Numbered from the stretch's first letter, positions 35,528-47,724 are shown. The stretch: 64,000 nt of DNA from Excoecaria cochinchinensis (GCA_947683425.1 CANTUQ010000058.1:16059501-16123500); one strand, 5' to 3'. The notes: generated from the letters alone by a model not told the origin. Numbers and translations are program-made.

Positions 35528-35623
35528 GACCGTATCAATATGCTGGAGGACGTCATTAGCCGTAGATTACCTGTTGATCCGCAAGTACCGTCTGCTGGTC
35601 GTCCGCATTCTCCTCCATCTTAG
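35528..35623 (+). pseudogene. CACTA-4 TNPA-like C-terminal remnant
   Basis: The frame 'LMDRINMLEDVISRRLPVD' ending in 'GRPHSPPS' and TAG (35621-35623) matches the C-terminus of the CACTA-2 protein (LLMD..., RPHSPP). Upstream, a 17-bp stretch CGGTCGGCGTACTAATG is present twice (about 35475 and 35510), disrupting the frame. Confidence 0.6.
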
Positions 35624-36499
35624 TTATTATTTTTAGAATTTTTATCTTTTTTTTATTTGTAATCTCACTACACTTTTTATATATTAATACATTAAATAAT
35701 ACAATATTTTCATATTTATTTATTGTTTATTTAATTTTTTTCATTATATAAAATTAAGAATAATTTAAATTTAATATTATTTATTTTTAATATATAAAAA
35801 AATCAATAAATTAGAGACGAAAATTCATTATATAAAATTAAGGAATATTTAAATTTAATATTATTTATTTTAATATATTAAAAAAAATAAAAAAAATAGA
35901 GACGGAATTCATTTTCCGTCTCTAAAAATAGAGACGGAAAAACTTATTCCGTCTCTATTTTTAGAGACGGAATTGAGTTTCCGTCTCTAAAAATAGAGAT
36001 GGAATCATTCTTTCCATCTCTATTTTTAGAGACCGAAACGCTCCTTCCGTCTCTAAAAATAGAGACGGAAAGCACTATTCCGTCTCTATTTTTAGAGACG
36101 GAAACGTCCATTCCGTCTCTAAAAATAGAGACGGAACATTTTGGTCTCTAATTTTTAGAGACCGACGAAATAGAGACGGAAAATTTTTGTCTCTATTTTC
36201 GTCTCTATTTTCAATTAGAGACGGAATTCCGTCTCTATTTTCCGTCTCTATTTCTCAGATTTCTTGTAGTGAGATAACAATAGACAACTAAAGGCAAAAT
36301 AAACTAAAAACTTTGAAGTAGTTAGACTAGAAAATATAACTAAGAAAGCAAGAAACAACAGAATAAAAGCAATCAAAATGAATATAGTAGCATATCATAT
36401 TAGTAACAATCTTTTACTGGGAACATATAATTTTTAGCAAGCAAAGGATTTAAATCTCACTGTATTCAAGCAAGTTGATAAGCTATAGAAGCACAAAAT

Positions 36500-36980
36500 G
36501 ACAGCCAGTGCCACCGGAGCTTCCTTGGAACCTTCGTCGGAGATGACACCACCACTGTCAAAATGAAGATCGGAGCGTCAGGAGCATCCCGCCGGTGTTC
36601 ACGAGCCTTACAGATCTACGGTTTGGCCGAAAATGGCGTCGGAAGGAAGCGGTATCCTCCTCTCAGATCTAGTTGTTGCCGACGAGTGTGAACGATCAGA
36701 GGGTAGAGGAAGACTCGTCTCGCCATCAGCAATGGTCCGGTGTTGTCCGTGTCGCCACCCGTCGCCGGAGGTCACCGGAAATCCCACGAAAAGCCTTCGG
36801 TTTGGAGAGTAGAAAGAGACGGCGGCGGCGCTCGGGAAAGGAAGGGGGGGTGCGATGACCGTTGCGAGCGCTGGCTGTCGCCGACGCTGGTGCGCGGGTC
36901 GCCGATGCTCCGTCCCTTCGCCTATCCGTTCTCGGTTTCTGCTTCCCCTTCCCCTGCGTTTTCATTTCTCTTCCCACTCA
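36500..36980 (-). other. GC-rich leader region of CACTA-3
   Basis: High-GC segment resembling the CACTA-4 leader, with 'gtcgccgg' and 'ccaccg' words and several overlapping open frames on both strands. Interpreted as minus-strand promoter/leader. Confidence 0.45.
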
Positions 36981-37057
36981 GTTCTTTTCTTTTGTTTTTC
37001 CCATTTGATTCTTATTGTTCCCGATTTTTGTCTCCCTCTTTTTATTAATTTATTTTC

Positions 37058-37090
<33 letters not shown>

Positions 37091-38117
37091 TTAGTAGTAT
37101 AATTATAATTTTTTGTTGTTTTATTTTTCTTTTGTGTGGTGTATTGTACCCATTTTGCCACGTTTTAATTTTGCGTGTTTGGTTTATTTATTTATTTATT
37201 ATCTTAGGCAATTAATCAAATTCTCGAATCTATAAATTATATAAATTTTGATACTTAAAATGTATGAAATGACACTATTTAAAATTTATAGACTTATATT
37301 TATACATTTAGTTATCTGTCTTAATTTATTTATTTATCTATGTATATATATATACATTTATTTAAAATTATTATTTACTTATCTATTTATTAATTTCAAT
37401 TTTTCTTGTAGTGTAAAAAATATAATTAAAAAATTTATATTAATCATTAAAATTACTAAAAAATTTATTAAATTTTGTTTATAATTATTTTAATTATATA
37501 TTTTTAAGATTAAATGTTAATCTTATCGGAATTAGTAAAGGAAATGAATTTCAATATAATTTCATGTATAAAGCAAAAATATTAAAAATAATTAATAGTT
37601 ATAAGTATGTATGCATATTTTTATTAATATTATAATCAATTTTACCGACAAAATAACGACGGATTATTCCGTCGCTAAAATATCACTTTCTTTTTCACAA
37701 AACATTTTCATTTTTAAAAAAATTTTAAAAAAAAATTAGCGACAAACATATCAGTCGCTATTCCGTCGCTAATTAAAGTATGTTTTGCGACGCTAAATTT
37801 AGTCGCTAAATCCGTCGCAAACAAAATCGCTAAAATTGACTCTGAATTTAGCGACTAACTTTTTAGTCGCTAAATTAGTCGCAAAAATTAGCGACGAATT
37901 TTTTAGTCGCTAAATTAGTCACAAAAAAAGGCGCCATAAGTTACCACCAAAAATTAGCGACTGCTTTCTTTTTCCGTCGCTATTCCGTCGCTAAAATTGG
38001 AAAAAATAGTATTTTACGACTAATTTTAAATTCCGTCGCAAATTAGTCGCTAATTAGCGACTGAACAATTTCCGTCGCTAATTTTAGTCGCTAATCTGTG
38101 TTTTTTTTGTAGTGTAA

Positions 38118-39422
38118 GAAAATTCTGATTTTTCTATCACTAACTTCTTAAAAGATCAATTTATCTATGTGAAAAAAATCAACTTGAATGAGATTGCTAA
38201 AATCAATTTTAAAGTAAAAAAACTCTATCTGCTTAAATCCCATTTTGTTTAGAGAGTTGACTTAGCTTAATCATAAATATATAAATGAAAAAATAGTAGA
38301 TCATTTTTCTTCCACGAAAACAATAGAGTTGTGATAAAAGACAAGACAATTTTCAATTTTACTGCCTGTTATGTTATAATTATTTGATATGATACAAAAT
38401 AATTTATACTGCGTCACAGTTTAAATCATGATATTGATATGATTTTATTAGAATGTTAGTATTATTAATCCGATAAGATTTAATTTGATTAAAATATGAT
38501 TTACTATATATTGAATATGGTGTTTGGAACACATCACGAAGATAATACAATTTGCATTGATGATTTCATAATTATATAATCAAACCACAAAATTGGTGAG
38601 CTGATGTTAGGGTCATATAAATTTAGGGGGATAAATTAACTTGTACAACTTATATTTTGTAGTTTAACAATAACATTATATTAGAATTTCACAAGTTTAG
38701 AACTAAAACTAATTTCTCTTTACCTTTGGAACGAGTGAGAAAGAGGTGATATTGTAAGAGGGAAAATTACTGCGTTGAGTCATACTCAATTCTATGAACT
38801 TTATTTTATAATATCAAAGAATATGATTTTTACAAAAATATCTTTCTAATCCCTTTTTTATGGATTCGAATCTCAAACTTGTGAAGGAATGTCTTTTTTA
38901 TAGAAGAAATACTAATTTAAAGGGGAGAAGAGGCTACGTATTCAATTCATAACATATTATATAAATATAATTACAACAGGAACCGCTAACCCCATAACTT
39001 TGAAGTCAAAAAAGAATGAAACTAATTCAATTATTATTAGTAAAAATATAGAAAAGAAAGAGAGAAAAGACAATCTAGCTCGCATTTTGTTCCATCTTGA
39101 TCACTGTATAAGCTTATTATTCTTTTGGTCTATCATCTTCAGGTATTCTATTTTTTTAAAGTTGGAGAACATATTAATATAAAATCGGATACTGTGAGAA
39201 TCATAATTGAGAATGGTACTATCAAAATTATATACTCCATGTATGAAACAATTATTTAATATGAGATTTGGTTCAAGGGATTCCAAACCATTTACCATGC
39301 GAACCAACAAATTTGGTATTTTATTATATTAATTTTATGTAGCTGCTACAAAGTTGACTGCTACAAAGTTGACGTAGCTTATTAATGATATGATAAATGC
39401 AAAACAGTAGAGGTTGAGCTCT
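38118..39422. other. Spacer upstream of the first peroxidase gene
   Basis: AT-rich, no recognisable gene or element ends. Any distal regulatory elements of the peroxidase would be here; I see none I can support. Confidence 0.5.
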
Positions 39423-39430
39423 TATAAATA
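39423..39430 (+). promoter_or_regulatory. TATA box of peroxidase gene 1
   Basis: TATAAATA, 62 bp before the ATG at 39492. The same octamer lies upstream of all three peroxidase genes. Confidence 0.75.
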
Positions 39431-39491
39431 TATAACTTTCAGACCATAATCAAATACTTAAAAAAAACCAAAAAAATCACTAACTTAACCT

Positions 39492-40835
39492 ATGGCTTCT
39501 TTTAATTTCTATTTTGTGAACCATTCCTATAATTTCTCATTAGCACTGTTTAATTTTAAATTCAAATTAGTGTTGGCATTGTTTGTTCTGAGTGGCATAT
39601 GTAGTGCTAATTTATCATCTCCTAATTTCTATGACAGAAGTTGCCCTAATGCTCTTTCAGTTATAAAATCCGCCGTGGGTGCCGCCGTGAGACAAGACCG
39701 TCGCATGGGCGCCTCCTTGCTCCGACTTCACTTCCATGATTGCTTCGTTAATGCAAGTCACTTCCATGATTTTGTTACCATAATACAAGCATTTTGGATA
39801 AAAAGCTAGCCTTGCATTTGCATTTCAGCATTAAATACGTGCATGCCAACATATATGAATTATAATTAATTATGTTATCCATGTATAATTAACAGGGATG
39901 TGATGCATCCGTACTATTGGATGGGCCTTTGGGAGAGAAAACAGCACCTCCTAATAATAATTCACTAAGGGGTTTTGAAGTTATTGATTCAATAAAGTCC
40001 CAATTAGAGAGAATTTGCCCTTCTGTGGTTTCCTGTTCTGACATTTTAGCCGTTGCTGCTCGAGACTCTACTGTTGCTGTAAGTACAAACATATGTACAT
40101 GTACTTTTTTTTTAAAAAAAAATATCTTGCTTTTATATATTTTTCCATTGATGAATTAAGGTTGACCGTAATCTTGTTATTGTTTTAGTTGGGTGGACCA
40201 AGCTGGACAGTATCATTGGGCAGAAGAGATTCGACGACAGCAAGTTTTATAGGGGCTGTTCTAAACCTTCCTGCTCCAACTTCGGATTTACCTATACTTA
40301 TCACCAATTTCTTTGTCAAAGGCTTTACTACCAAAGAATTAGTTGCCCTTTCAGGTGTGCTTTCGATTTTCTTATACTACAACCTTAATTAATTAGTTGC
40401 CCTTTTAGTACTATGAACACTTAATTAATTAATTTAGTAATCACTTAATTAGGAGCTCATACAATTGGCAAAGCGGGTTGCGGAAATTTTCGAAATCGGA
40501 TATACAATGAAAGGAACATAGATCCTTCATATGCAGCATCATTAAAAGAGCAATGTCCAGTGAGTGGAGGAGATAGAAATTTGGCTGATCTTGATAGCAC
40601 CACACCAATAGCATTTGATAATGAATATTTCAAGAATTTGTTGAGCCAAAAGGGGCTTCTTCATTCTGATCAGCAACTATTTAATGGTGGTATCACTGAC
40701 TCTCAAGTTAGAGCTTATGCTTCTGATCCAACATCTTTCGATCTTGATTTTGCTAATGCAATGATGAAGATGGGAAAGCTTAGTCCTCTTACTGGTACTC
40801 TTGGCCAGATCAGAACCAACTGCAGGAAACGCAAC

Positions 40836-40838
<3 letters not shown>
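39492..40838 (+). CDS. Class III secretory peroxidase 1 (four exons, 331 aa)
   Basis: Exons 39492-39752, 39896-40078, 40189-40354 and 40453-40838 give a 331-residue precursor. Class III peroxidases are haem enzymes that oxidise phenolics with H2O2 in the apoplast (lignin and suberin polymerisation, wall stiffening). Distal Arg78 and His82 are in 'RLHFHDCFVN', the haem-ligand His206 in 'GAHTIG'; all eight disulphide cysteines are present (SCPN, DCFVNGCD, ICPSVVSC, KAGC, EQC, TNC). Residues 28-39 form the signal-peptide core; mature protein probably starts near 40, and the N-terminal tail before it is unusually long. Intron positions and 183/166-bp internal exons are the classic family pattern. 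Intron 1 has a GC donor (AAT|GCAAGT). First of three tandem peroxidases. Substrate cannot be told. Confidence 0.93.
39728..39787 (+). repeat. 30-bp tandem duplication across the exon 1/intron 1 border of peroxidase 1
   Basis: TCACTTCCATGATTGCTTCG... (39728-39757) is followed by a diverged copy at 39758-39787 that starts with the same 14 bases. The exon boundary lies at 39752, inside the first copy. Confidence 0.6.
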
Positions 40839-40866
<28 letters not shown>

Positions 40867-43089
40867 CTTCTAATCAAGATCATAAATAAATACAAATGTA
40901 CTGTAAATGAATGAACTGAACTGGTTCATTGATTACAAGACGCAACACTTATTTCTAATAAAATAAACAATAATGTTATTGTTTTTTATAAAATTATATC
41001 TATAATTTGTGAGAAGTGTAAAGTAAATTCATATATTGTGTAGAAACATATCAAACAAGGTACTTTACAAATTTGGGTTAGTTCAGAGCTACATTACAAA
41101 ATTCTATTATAGCCATTAGCCAATTGAAGCCCAAAACTCAGCCCGTTTATATTAGCCCTATGTTTTTGCTTTAAATTGAAGCAGCATTTTAGCTAGTTGA
41201 GGTGGGGAAAAAAAACCCAAAGCATTAAAGTTCAAAATCTAATAAAATACTAATTGAGAAGAATGAAAAAAAAAATACAAATTAACTCAGAGTTGGCAAA
41301 TTTTGACTCAACCCGCAAATTCAATTTGATTCACTCACAAAAAATGTTAATGAAATCCAATTTGATCTATAATAATCCGCTTTTAGCTTGTTTATGATAT
41401 ATAATTTTGTAATCTGTATGTAGTCTCGCTTTAGTGATTAAAAATTCAAAATTGATTATCATGTGAAGAAACATAGCCTTGCTTTAGTGATTAAAAATTC
41501 AAAATAACAGTTATGCGAACTGAATTGAAAATGAGAGTAAGGGAATTCTAATAACTAAATTTGAAAAAATAAATAAATTATGAATTGATTGATAGAGTTG
41601 ACAAATGGATGCTTGGTCAACTAGAACCAAATTCTGAATGCTGATAATAAAATTTCTCTAATTTAATAAACAGTAAAAAAAAAGGTTGAAAACTGTTTAA
41701 TCAACTACAATCTGCCTAACAATTGAAATAGAAGTAAAAATAAAATAAATTTTCTGAATAAGATGACGAACAACTAAAGCAACCTATAAACCAAACCGAA
41801 TATTATTTCCCTTATAAAGAAGAAGAGTTGACTCAATTCCATGATTATAATTATCCAAGTAATGCTCCTTTTGGCTCTATACGCAATTGGATATAAACAA
41901 TAACAAAACCAACTCCCACCAATTCATCCATTTGTTTGTCTGTACTATCAAAATCAATTCACACCTCCGAAGTCAAAAATAGGAAAACCCGGGTTAGATA
42001 TACTTCCCTTCAGAAAAAAATAAATAAAAGTGGTATGCTTTCCAGACTCTTTTTTCCTAGACTCGATATTGGTAAATTTTATAACTTATGTAAAATTAGT
42101 TGAAAAAAGAGGCAGTAAACACTATTAAGTCTGACTCATAAAAATTGTATAAATCGAATTTAGATAACAATTTTCCTTCTTTTCTGAATAAAATAAAAAA
42201 AAACTACAATGAATTGGTACATATATAGTAAATACTTCGATCAATGAATGATGTAAACATCCAATATTAAGGAAATTTGAACCTAACATTAAAGACTTAA
42301 TTTTAACTTTACCCTTTCAAACATTTTAGCAATAAAATTAATTCTAATATACTGAGCGGTTAGGTTCAAACCATCATTCTCCTGTCCCACTATTAAAAAG
42401 AAAATATTTTAATTATTCCATGACTTAATTATATTAATGACCTTAAAAAAACTTAATGACATTAATTTCATTTTAAATATCCTATATGGAGCTCTTATTT
42501 TTTTTCATGGTAGGCCGAAACTTGTTGACATTCTGGAGTACTACAAATTTTTAAATGCATTTTTCTTGAAATGGAGAATCATGCACTAAGAGTATATATA
42601 CTACTATCAACTTGCTCATATGTTAGGTATTAACATTCAATTTTACCATTTAACTTTTGTTCACAGTTCTAGAAATAGGGAAAAATTCTAGATATGAATT
42701 CTAGTTTTAATTGCCATATTTAAGTAGGACAATTGTGCCTCATGTTTAGGTACAGAACAACCATTATCCCAGTCACCCTCTTCTAATATAATATATAGTC
42801 AAAGACCTCCCAATATAGATTTAAGTAATTGACATAATACTGGTTATTGTAAACTCAACACATGAATGGGTTGGGGTACCTACTCCCAAGAAGCTAGCTA
42901 GTAGCCAATGGGTCAAATATCAATTCAGTTTCCTAGCTAGTAGCTAGGGATTGATGAGTTTGACCCTAAGCCATTTATTCAATCCGGTAATCGAGCTAAC
43001 AATCTAGTGATACTGGCTCACCCATAAACGTTCAATTCTACAAATTTCAGAATTTTTTTTCCAATTGTAGAACTCCTTGTAATGGCTAA

Positions 43090-43250
43090 TTAGTAACTAT
43101 AAAAATATATTACATAGGTTTGTAAATCCAATTTGATGAGGTAGCTTTTAAGTTATTCAACACTTTTAAACAATCATATTCAAGTATAATTGGATTCCAG
43201 TGTATGCATGTGTCCATGCAGGAAAAACAAGGTGATAGCGTATATAGATA
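43090..43250 (-). pseudogene. Possible RNase H-like (RVT_3) fragment
   Basis: On the minus strand 'NPIILEYDCLKVLNNLKATS' resembles the middle of the plant RVT_3 domain (I-E-x-D-C-x-x-V/L-N-x-L). Stops follow at once and the rest of the domain is not recognisable. Confidence 0.35.
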
Positions 43251-45090
43251 AATCTTTGGTTGACAAGATGGTGTAAATAATGAAGAGCGCAATCTTCGTA
43301 TGAGAAGACAATTAAAAATGGTAGAAAGAAAAATATTGAAATTTTCATTTTGAAAATAGAAAAATAAAAAAAATAAATTGAGTTGTTTTGCTTTAAGCAA
43401 GCGTGTGGGGTAGCCACAGATATTGTGAACTTATCTATCTCCAGCTGCAGGCATGCATGGCAGCATCTATCGTCATTTTATTTTTCTTTTCAATTATTTT
43501 CTCTCCATAAAATATATATTTGTCAAAAGTAAACACTACACAAAATTATATATATATAAAAAAGAGACCGACTTTATCGTGTAGAAAGAATAAAACAAAA
43601 GTTAATTGAATGAATCATGTTCTTGTCGACCTGCCAACTCATTCTTTCTAGAAAAAGAAAAAAAGTTTACTAGATTAATATTATTTTTGGCATTAATCTT
43701 TGATTAGTTGCAATAGTTTGATCGACTCTGACATCTTGGTCCATTGGCATAACATGCCTGCATTTCGGGCAATCCTAACAACTACATTGAAGAATGGTTT
43801 AGTTTCTTTTTAATTTCTTTTTAGAATGTGGGACCAAATCTTTTGATTTTTCCCTTCCTGAAGCAATATATAAATACTAAATAGCATTGCTTTGAAGTTT
43901 CAATCACAAATTTTCAACTATTTTGGGGAATAATTAATATACGTGATAGTAAAAGACCATATAGCTAGCAAACATATTTCCTTTTATAAAAAGAAAATTT
44001 TATAAATTCAAATTATTCTTGGTCGATCTTTGTACAATCATATGTACACCTTTATATATTTATATATATTCTTTCTTTTTCACCTCTTAAATCTTGGCTG
44101 ACAGTGCGGACGGTTATCGATGTCTCAAATGAGTTTATTAAGTTATAATGTTATATGCATATGTATATAAAATCGAATCTTTAATTATATATGCTCATCG
44201 GGAAAATAAAAATATATGTATGCTTAAAATATTAATATTTTCTAACTTAGTGGTACCGATCTTTGTCTATCAAATATTTTACCTTGACGTAATGAAAATT
44301 TTTTGAATTATATCTTACAATTGTTGCTATCGATAAAATATTGCAATGAATTTGCTCCTATAGTAATATGATGCTATAAAGAAAATATAACAATAGTTAA
44401 TAGTTTTATATCCAAACAAAATGAAGTTAATTTCACCTATAGTCATTAAAATTTTTTATTTTTAACCAAAAAGTCGAAAAATAAATATTTTTGACAAAAA
44501 AAGCCTAAACTTAAAAAAATATTTCATAAGTCAGCAGATCAGCTTGCTACATTGGAAGGAATCATACCAGAAATTATCATTAGTCACTACATCAGCTTGC
44601 TATATTTGATGGATATCATATTAGCTGCCACATTACAACCAATGAAGAGATGACAAGTGTAAAAAGTTTTATTAATTTTTTTTTATTTTTAAAATATTTT
44701 TACACATGACATTTTTTCCATTGATTATGATGTAACAGCTGACATGAGTGATAGGCTGATATTGTGACATATGTGTCATACACTTAAATAAAATGGGTGT
44801 TGTGGCATGCTAATAAAAATTTCCAATAGAATTTCTCTTGAAATTCGGCTAAAATGATTTTTTTTAAATTATTTTTTTAAATTTAGAAATTTTTCTATTA
44901 AAAATTTTTATTTTGCAATTTTTTAATATAAATTAAATAGTTCAATGACTGCAGATAAAATTAATGCGACAAAATGTTGTATAAGATATTTTTTACAATA
45001 ATAGCACCATAGATATATGAGATCTTGAATTTAATAAAGGATAGACATTCTTGTAACTTAACAATTTATGCTTTTTAAAAAATTCAATTT

Positions 45091-45126
<36 letters not shown>

Positions 45127-46717
45127 CAAGACAACTTGAGGGTACATGTTGTAAATTAAAATGGACATTTCTTATCTATACTTGTTGTATATTTACCAAA
45201 CCAATAAAAAAATTAAAAAAATATTTTTTTTTTCTACATGACAATTTACCATATATAAGCTTTGTGTATAAACGTATGTAGCTTAGAATCTAATCCTTGG
45301 ATATCTTGGGCTTAATTGTAATCTATTCATTTCATTATATACGATGTTTTTGTTGTTTTCACTAAAATTAAAAAATTATTAATTAATTTGACTTAAATTT
45401 AAGATAAAATTAAATAATTAAGACTAAATTACCATTGTTTTAGAAACAGTCAAAATTATTTAATCCACAAACTTAAATTTATTTTTAATAATTTTTCTAA
45501 TTTCTAAACACTTTTTAAATTTAAAGAAAACTAATTTTTATTTAAAGTCTAAAAAGTTAGATAAATGAAATTTAAATTTTACTTAAAAAATGTCATACAT
45601 AATGGAATTGATGGAGTAATGGTTTGGACACATACTACTTTAATTAAAACAATTCTTTTTTTTCTTCTTCTTTTTGTGCGCTTTGAACTTGGAATACAAG
45701 AATTAAAGTTGGTGCTTGGAATTCCATTCACAGGCAAAAATTTGTTCAATTTGACTTAAAACTATTTATGTATGTGGAACTAACTTATACGTCACATATA
45801 TAAATATTTGCATAATTTTAGTTTCATATCCATTAAGTTTACGTTGATGAAGGACAAGAATCCCTTTGAAATATTCCATTCACTTTCAGTATTCATCTCA
45901 TGATGTCATCACCTTTAAATTAAGCCTTAATTATCGGGAAAGAAATCAATTATGCAGCACTTCATGTGCTCGTCACGTGGTAAAATTTCATTACAAACAA
46001 ATTTAACTATGCCCATTTACGTAAATAAAGGCCTCGTTTCTTCTTATTACTCTACTATTATGGTTATAAGATCGTCGGCCTGAAACTGAAATTAATACTA
46101 CATCTCTCCTAAAAATATAGATTAATTATAATGTAAAAAAGAATATATTTTGAGATAGATTGGATTATAATTTTGGGACAGATAGAAAAATATACTAATA
46201 TTATAAGATGGTGCGGGTAAAATTGTGCATTGCAATGGACAAAAGACATATATAGTGTTAGGTGATAGACTTTGAGCTGATGCGTGGGCCTAAAATAAGT
46301 AAACGGGCACTAATTAATGCATAAGCTCTTCTTCTTTCTTTGCGCCCACGCGTTTTGGTAAAGATTTAAAAATAATCTTTAAAAGTGGATAACGAATCGA
46401 AAGTGATGTGCACTCATCAACTTCCTCAATTAGTATTTTCCAATTTACACAAGGAAAATATATGCAATAATCTCTTGCAGTTTTTTTTTTAATTATTTTT
46501 TCTTTAATTTTTTCATTTATCAATAATTTGCTGATAGCTCCAAAAAATGACATTAATAGTTAATTTTGTTAATAAAAAGATAATTAATTTAATTTCTTAA
46601 ATTGGAGAAGATGATAAGCTCGCACATTTTAATTGAAGCGGAAACTGTTTTCCTGTTGTAATGTTTACTTTTTTCAGAAGGCCACTACGTACATTTGGCT
46701 CCGGTTAAATCCAGTTC

Positions 46718-46719
<2 letters not shown>

Positions 46720-46774
<55 letters not shown>
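46720..46774 (+). repeat. (TTA)n microsatellite
   Basis: About 18 uninterrupted units of TTA/ATT. Confidence 0.95.
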
Positions 46775-47045
46775 GGTTTTTTAGTTGTATATATAGAAGA
46801 CTGAATCAATCAAACCAAAAGCGTATGGGAACTTACATGGCAATTTCGCTTTCGGTGATTCATGGAATCAATTTTCTAATGACAAGTTACCGGCTAATTA
46901 ATATAGCCTAACATTATCCAAAATACAGTATTATTCCTTCCGTTCTACCCGTTCTACGATACATATATTAAAATAATCATTAGATTCTCTTAATTCTGTT
47001 AAAAAAACAATTACTATGATAGATTACGTAAGTTTATAGCATCCT

Positions 47046-47048
<3 letters not shown>

Positions 47049-47093
<45 letters not shown>

Positions 47094-47155
47094 CATATAT
47101 ATATATATACATATGTATATGTATATATGTATATGTATATATATATATGTATATA
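47049..47155. repeat. (AT)n/(GTAT)n microsatellite
   Basis: AT runs interrupted by ATGTAT words, about 570-670 bp upstream of the peroxidase 2 TATA box. Confidence 0.9.
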
Positions 47156-47373
47156 TTTTCCTAATCTCATCATTAATTTTTAGAGTAATACATAAATTTT
47201 TTTCTAAACTTTCAACTTTTAATAGATTACTATTTAAATTAATCGAGTATTAGATTATCTCTTTACTTATTAATAGTCATATTACTCATTTACAAATACA
47301 CATAGCACAATATGAAAAGATTGAGTGTGAAAACAATGCATGTGTGGCAAGTAAACAACAAAACCATTTTTTA

Positions 47374-47578
47374 TTTTTTTTGTCATTTTAAGGGGTATTT
47401 GCATGTGGTATAAATAGTATTTCTTATACTTTTAACAAGTTTAGGGAGTCAAATAACCATTGATTAATTCAGAAATAATATCTTAAAAATGTGAAAATTT
47501 ATGTATTATTTCTTAAATTTTTATTAATTTTTTTAATATTCCACATGCAAATACCCCTTAAAATGACCAAAAAAAAAA
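47374..47578. repeat. Inverted repeat / foldback element in the peroxidase 2 promoter
   Basis: The 27-base arm starting GTCATTTTAAGGGGTATTTG (47382-47408) is perfectly complementary to 47541-47567, and both arms continue into a T or A run. Spacing is about 130 bp. Another, looser inverted pair (about 47181-47205 'AGAGTAATACATAAATTT' and 47490-47512) overlaps, suggesting a decayed MITE or two overlapping ones. Confidence 0.7.
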
Positions 47579-47724
47579 TTATATTGTTATTACAATAAAA
47601 TATCAGCCCTCAAATATTTAAAAATGATTCATATTATTAAATTTTATTTATTTATCTGTTGAAAGAAACGTTGATTCAACCTAACAATAAAAAAGTTTAG
47701 CAAAACAGTCAATCGGGGAGGTAT

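Larger units (their letters stand above)
32734..36271 (+). mobile_element. CACTA-4: non-autonomous En/Spm-type element nested in CACTA-3
   Basis: 3538 bp, termini CACTACAAGAAAAACGG and (inverted) CACTACAAGAAATCTGAG, with perfect 3-bp duplication AGA (32731-32733 and 36272-36274). Subterminal zones (32750-33270 and 35815-36250) are packed with TAGAGACGGAAA/TTTCCGTCTCTA. The inside holds a GC-rich leader and a short TNPA-like C-terminal remnant on the plus strand, with no transposase. Ends and repeats are well preserved, suggesting relatively recent movement. Confidence 0.96.
30532..38114 (-). mobile_element. CACTA-3: En/Spm-type DNA transposon, interrupted by CACTA-4
   Basis: Termini CACTACAAAAAAACAAG and (inverted) CACTACAAAAAAAACAC, with a perfect 3-bp duplication TAA (30529-30531 and 38115-38117). 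Removing CACTA-4 leaves about 4.0 kb. The subterminal word is TTAGCGAC/GTCGCTAA (30550-30800 and 37640-38090). The GC-rich leader lies near the right end (about 36500-36980), so the element is read on the minus strand. No transposase frame is recognisable: non-autonomous. Contains a possible captured LRR exon at 32165-32231. Confidence 0.92.
40839..47724. other. Intergenic region between peroxidase genes 1 and 2
   Basis: 6.9 kb without a recognisable intact gene. Peroxidase 1 is followed by (AT)n (40839-40866) and possible AATAAA polyadenylation signals (40886, 40955). A decayed RNase H-like fragment lies at 43090-43250, trinucleotide runs at 45097-45122 and 46720-46774, and inverted repeats at 47180-47578. 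The rest is AT-rich and unassigned. Confidence 0.5.

Noticed and set aside
36673..37094. GC-rich overlapping frames of 60-100 codons
   Set aside because: Same situation in the CACTA-3 leader; no recognisable domain or start context.
43110..43417. Two overlapping minus-strand frames of 83 and 96 codons as a membrane-protein gene
   Set aside because: Aromatic/Leu-rich because of AT-rich sequence; only a short RNase H-like motif is recognisable.
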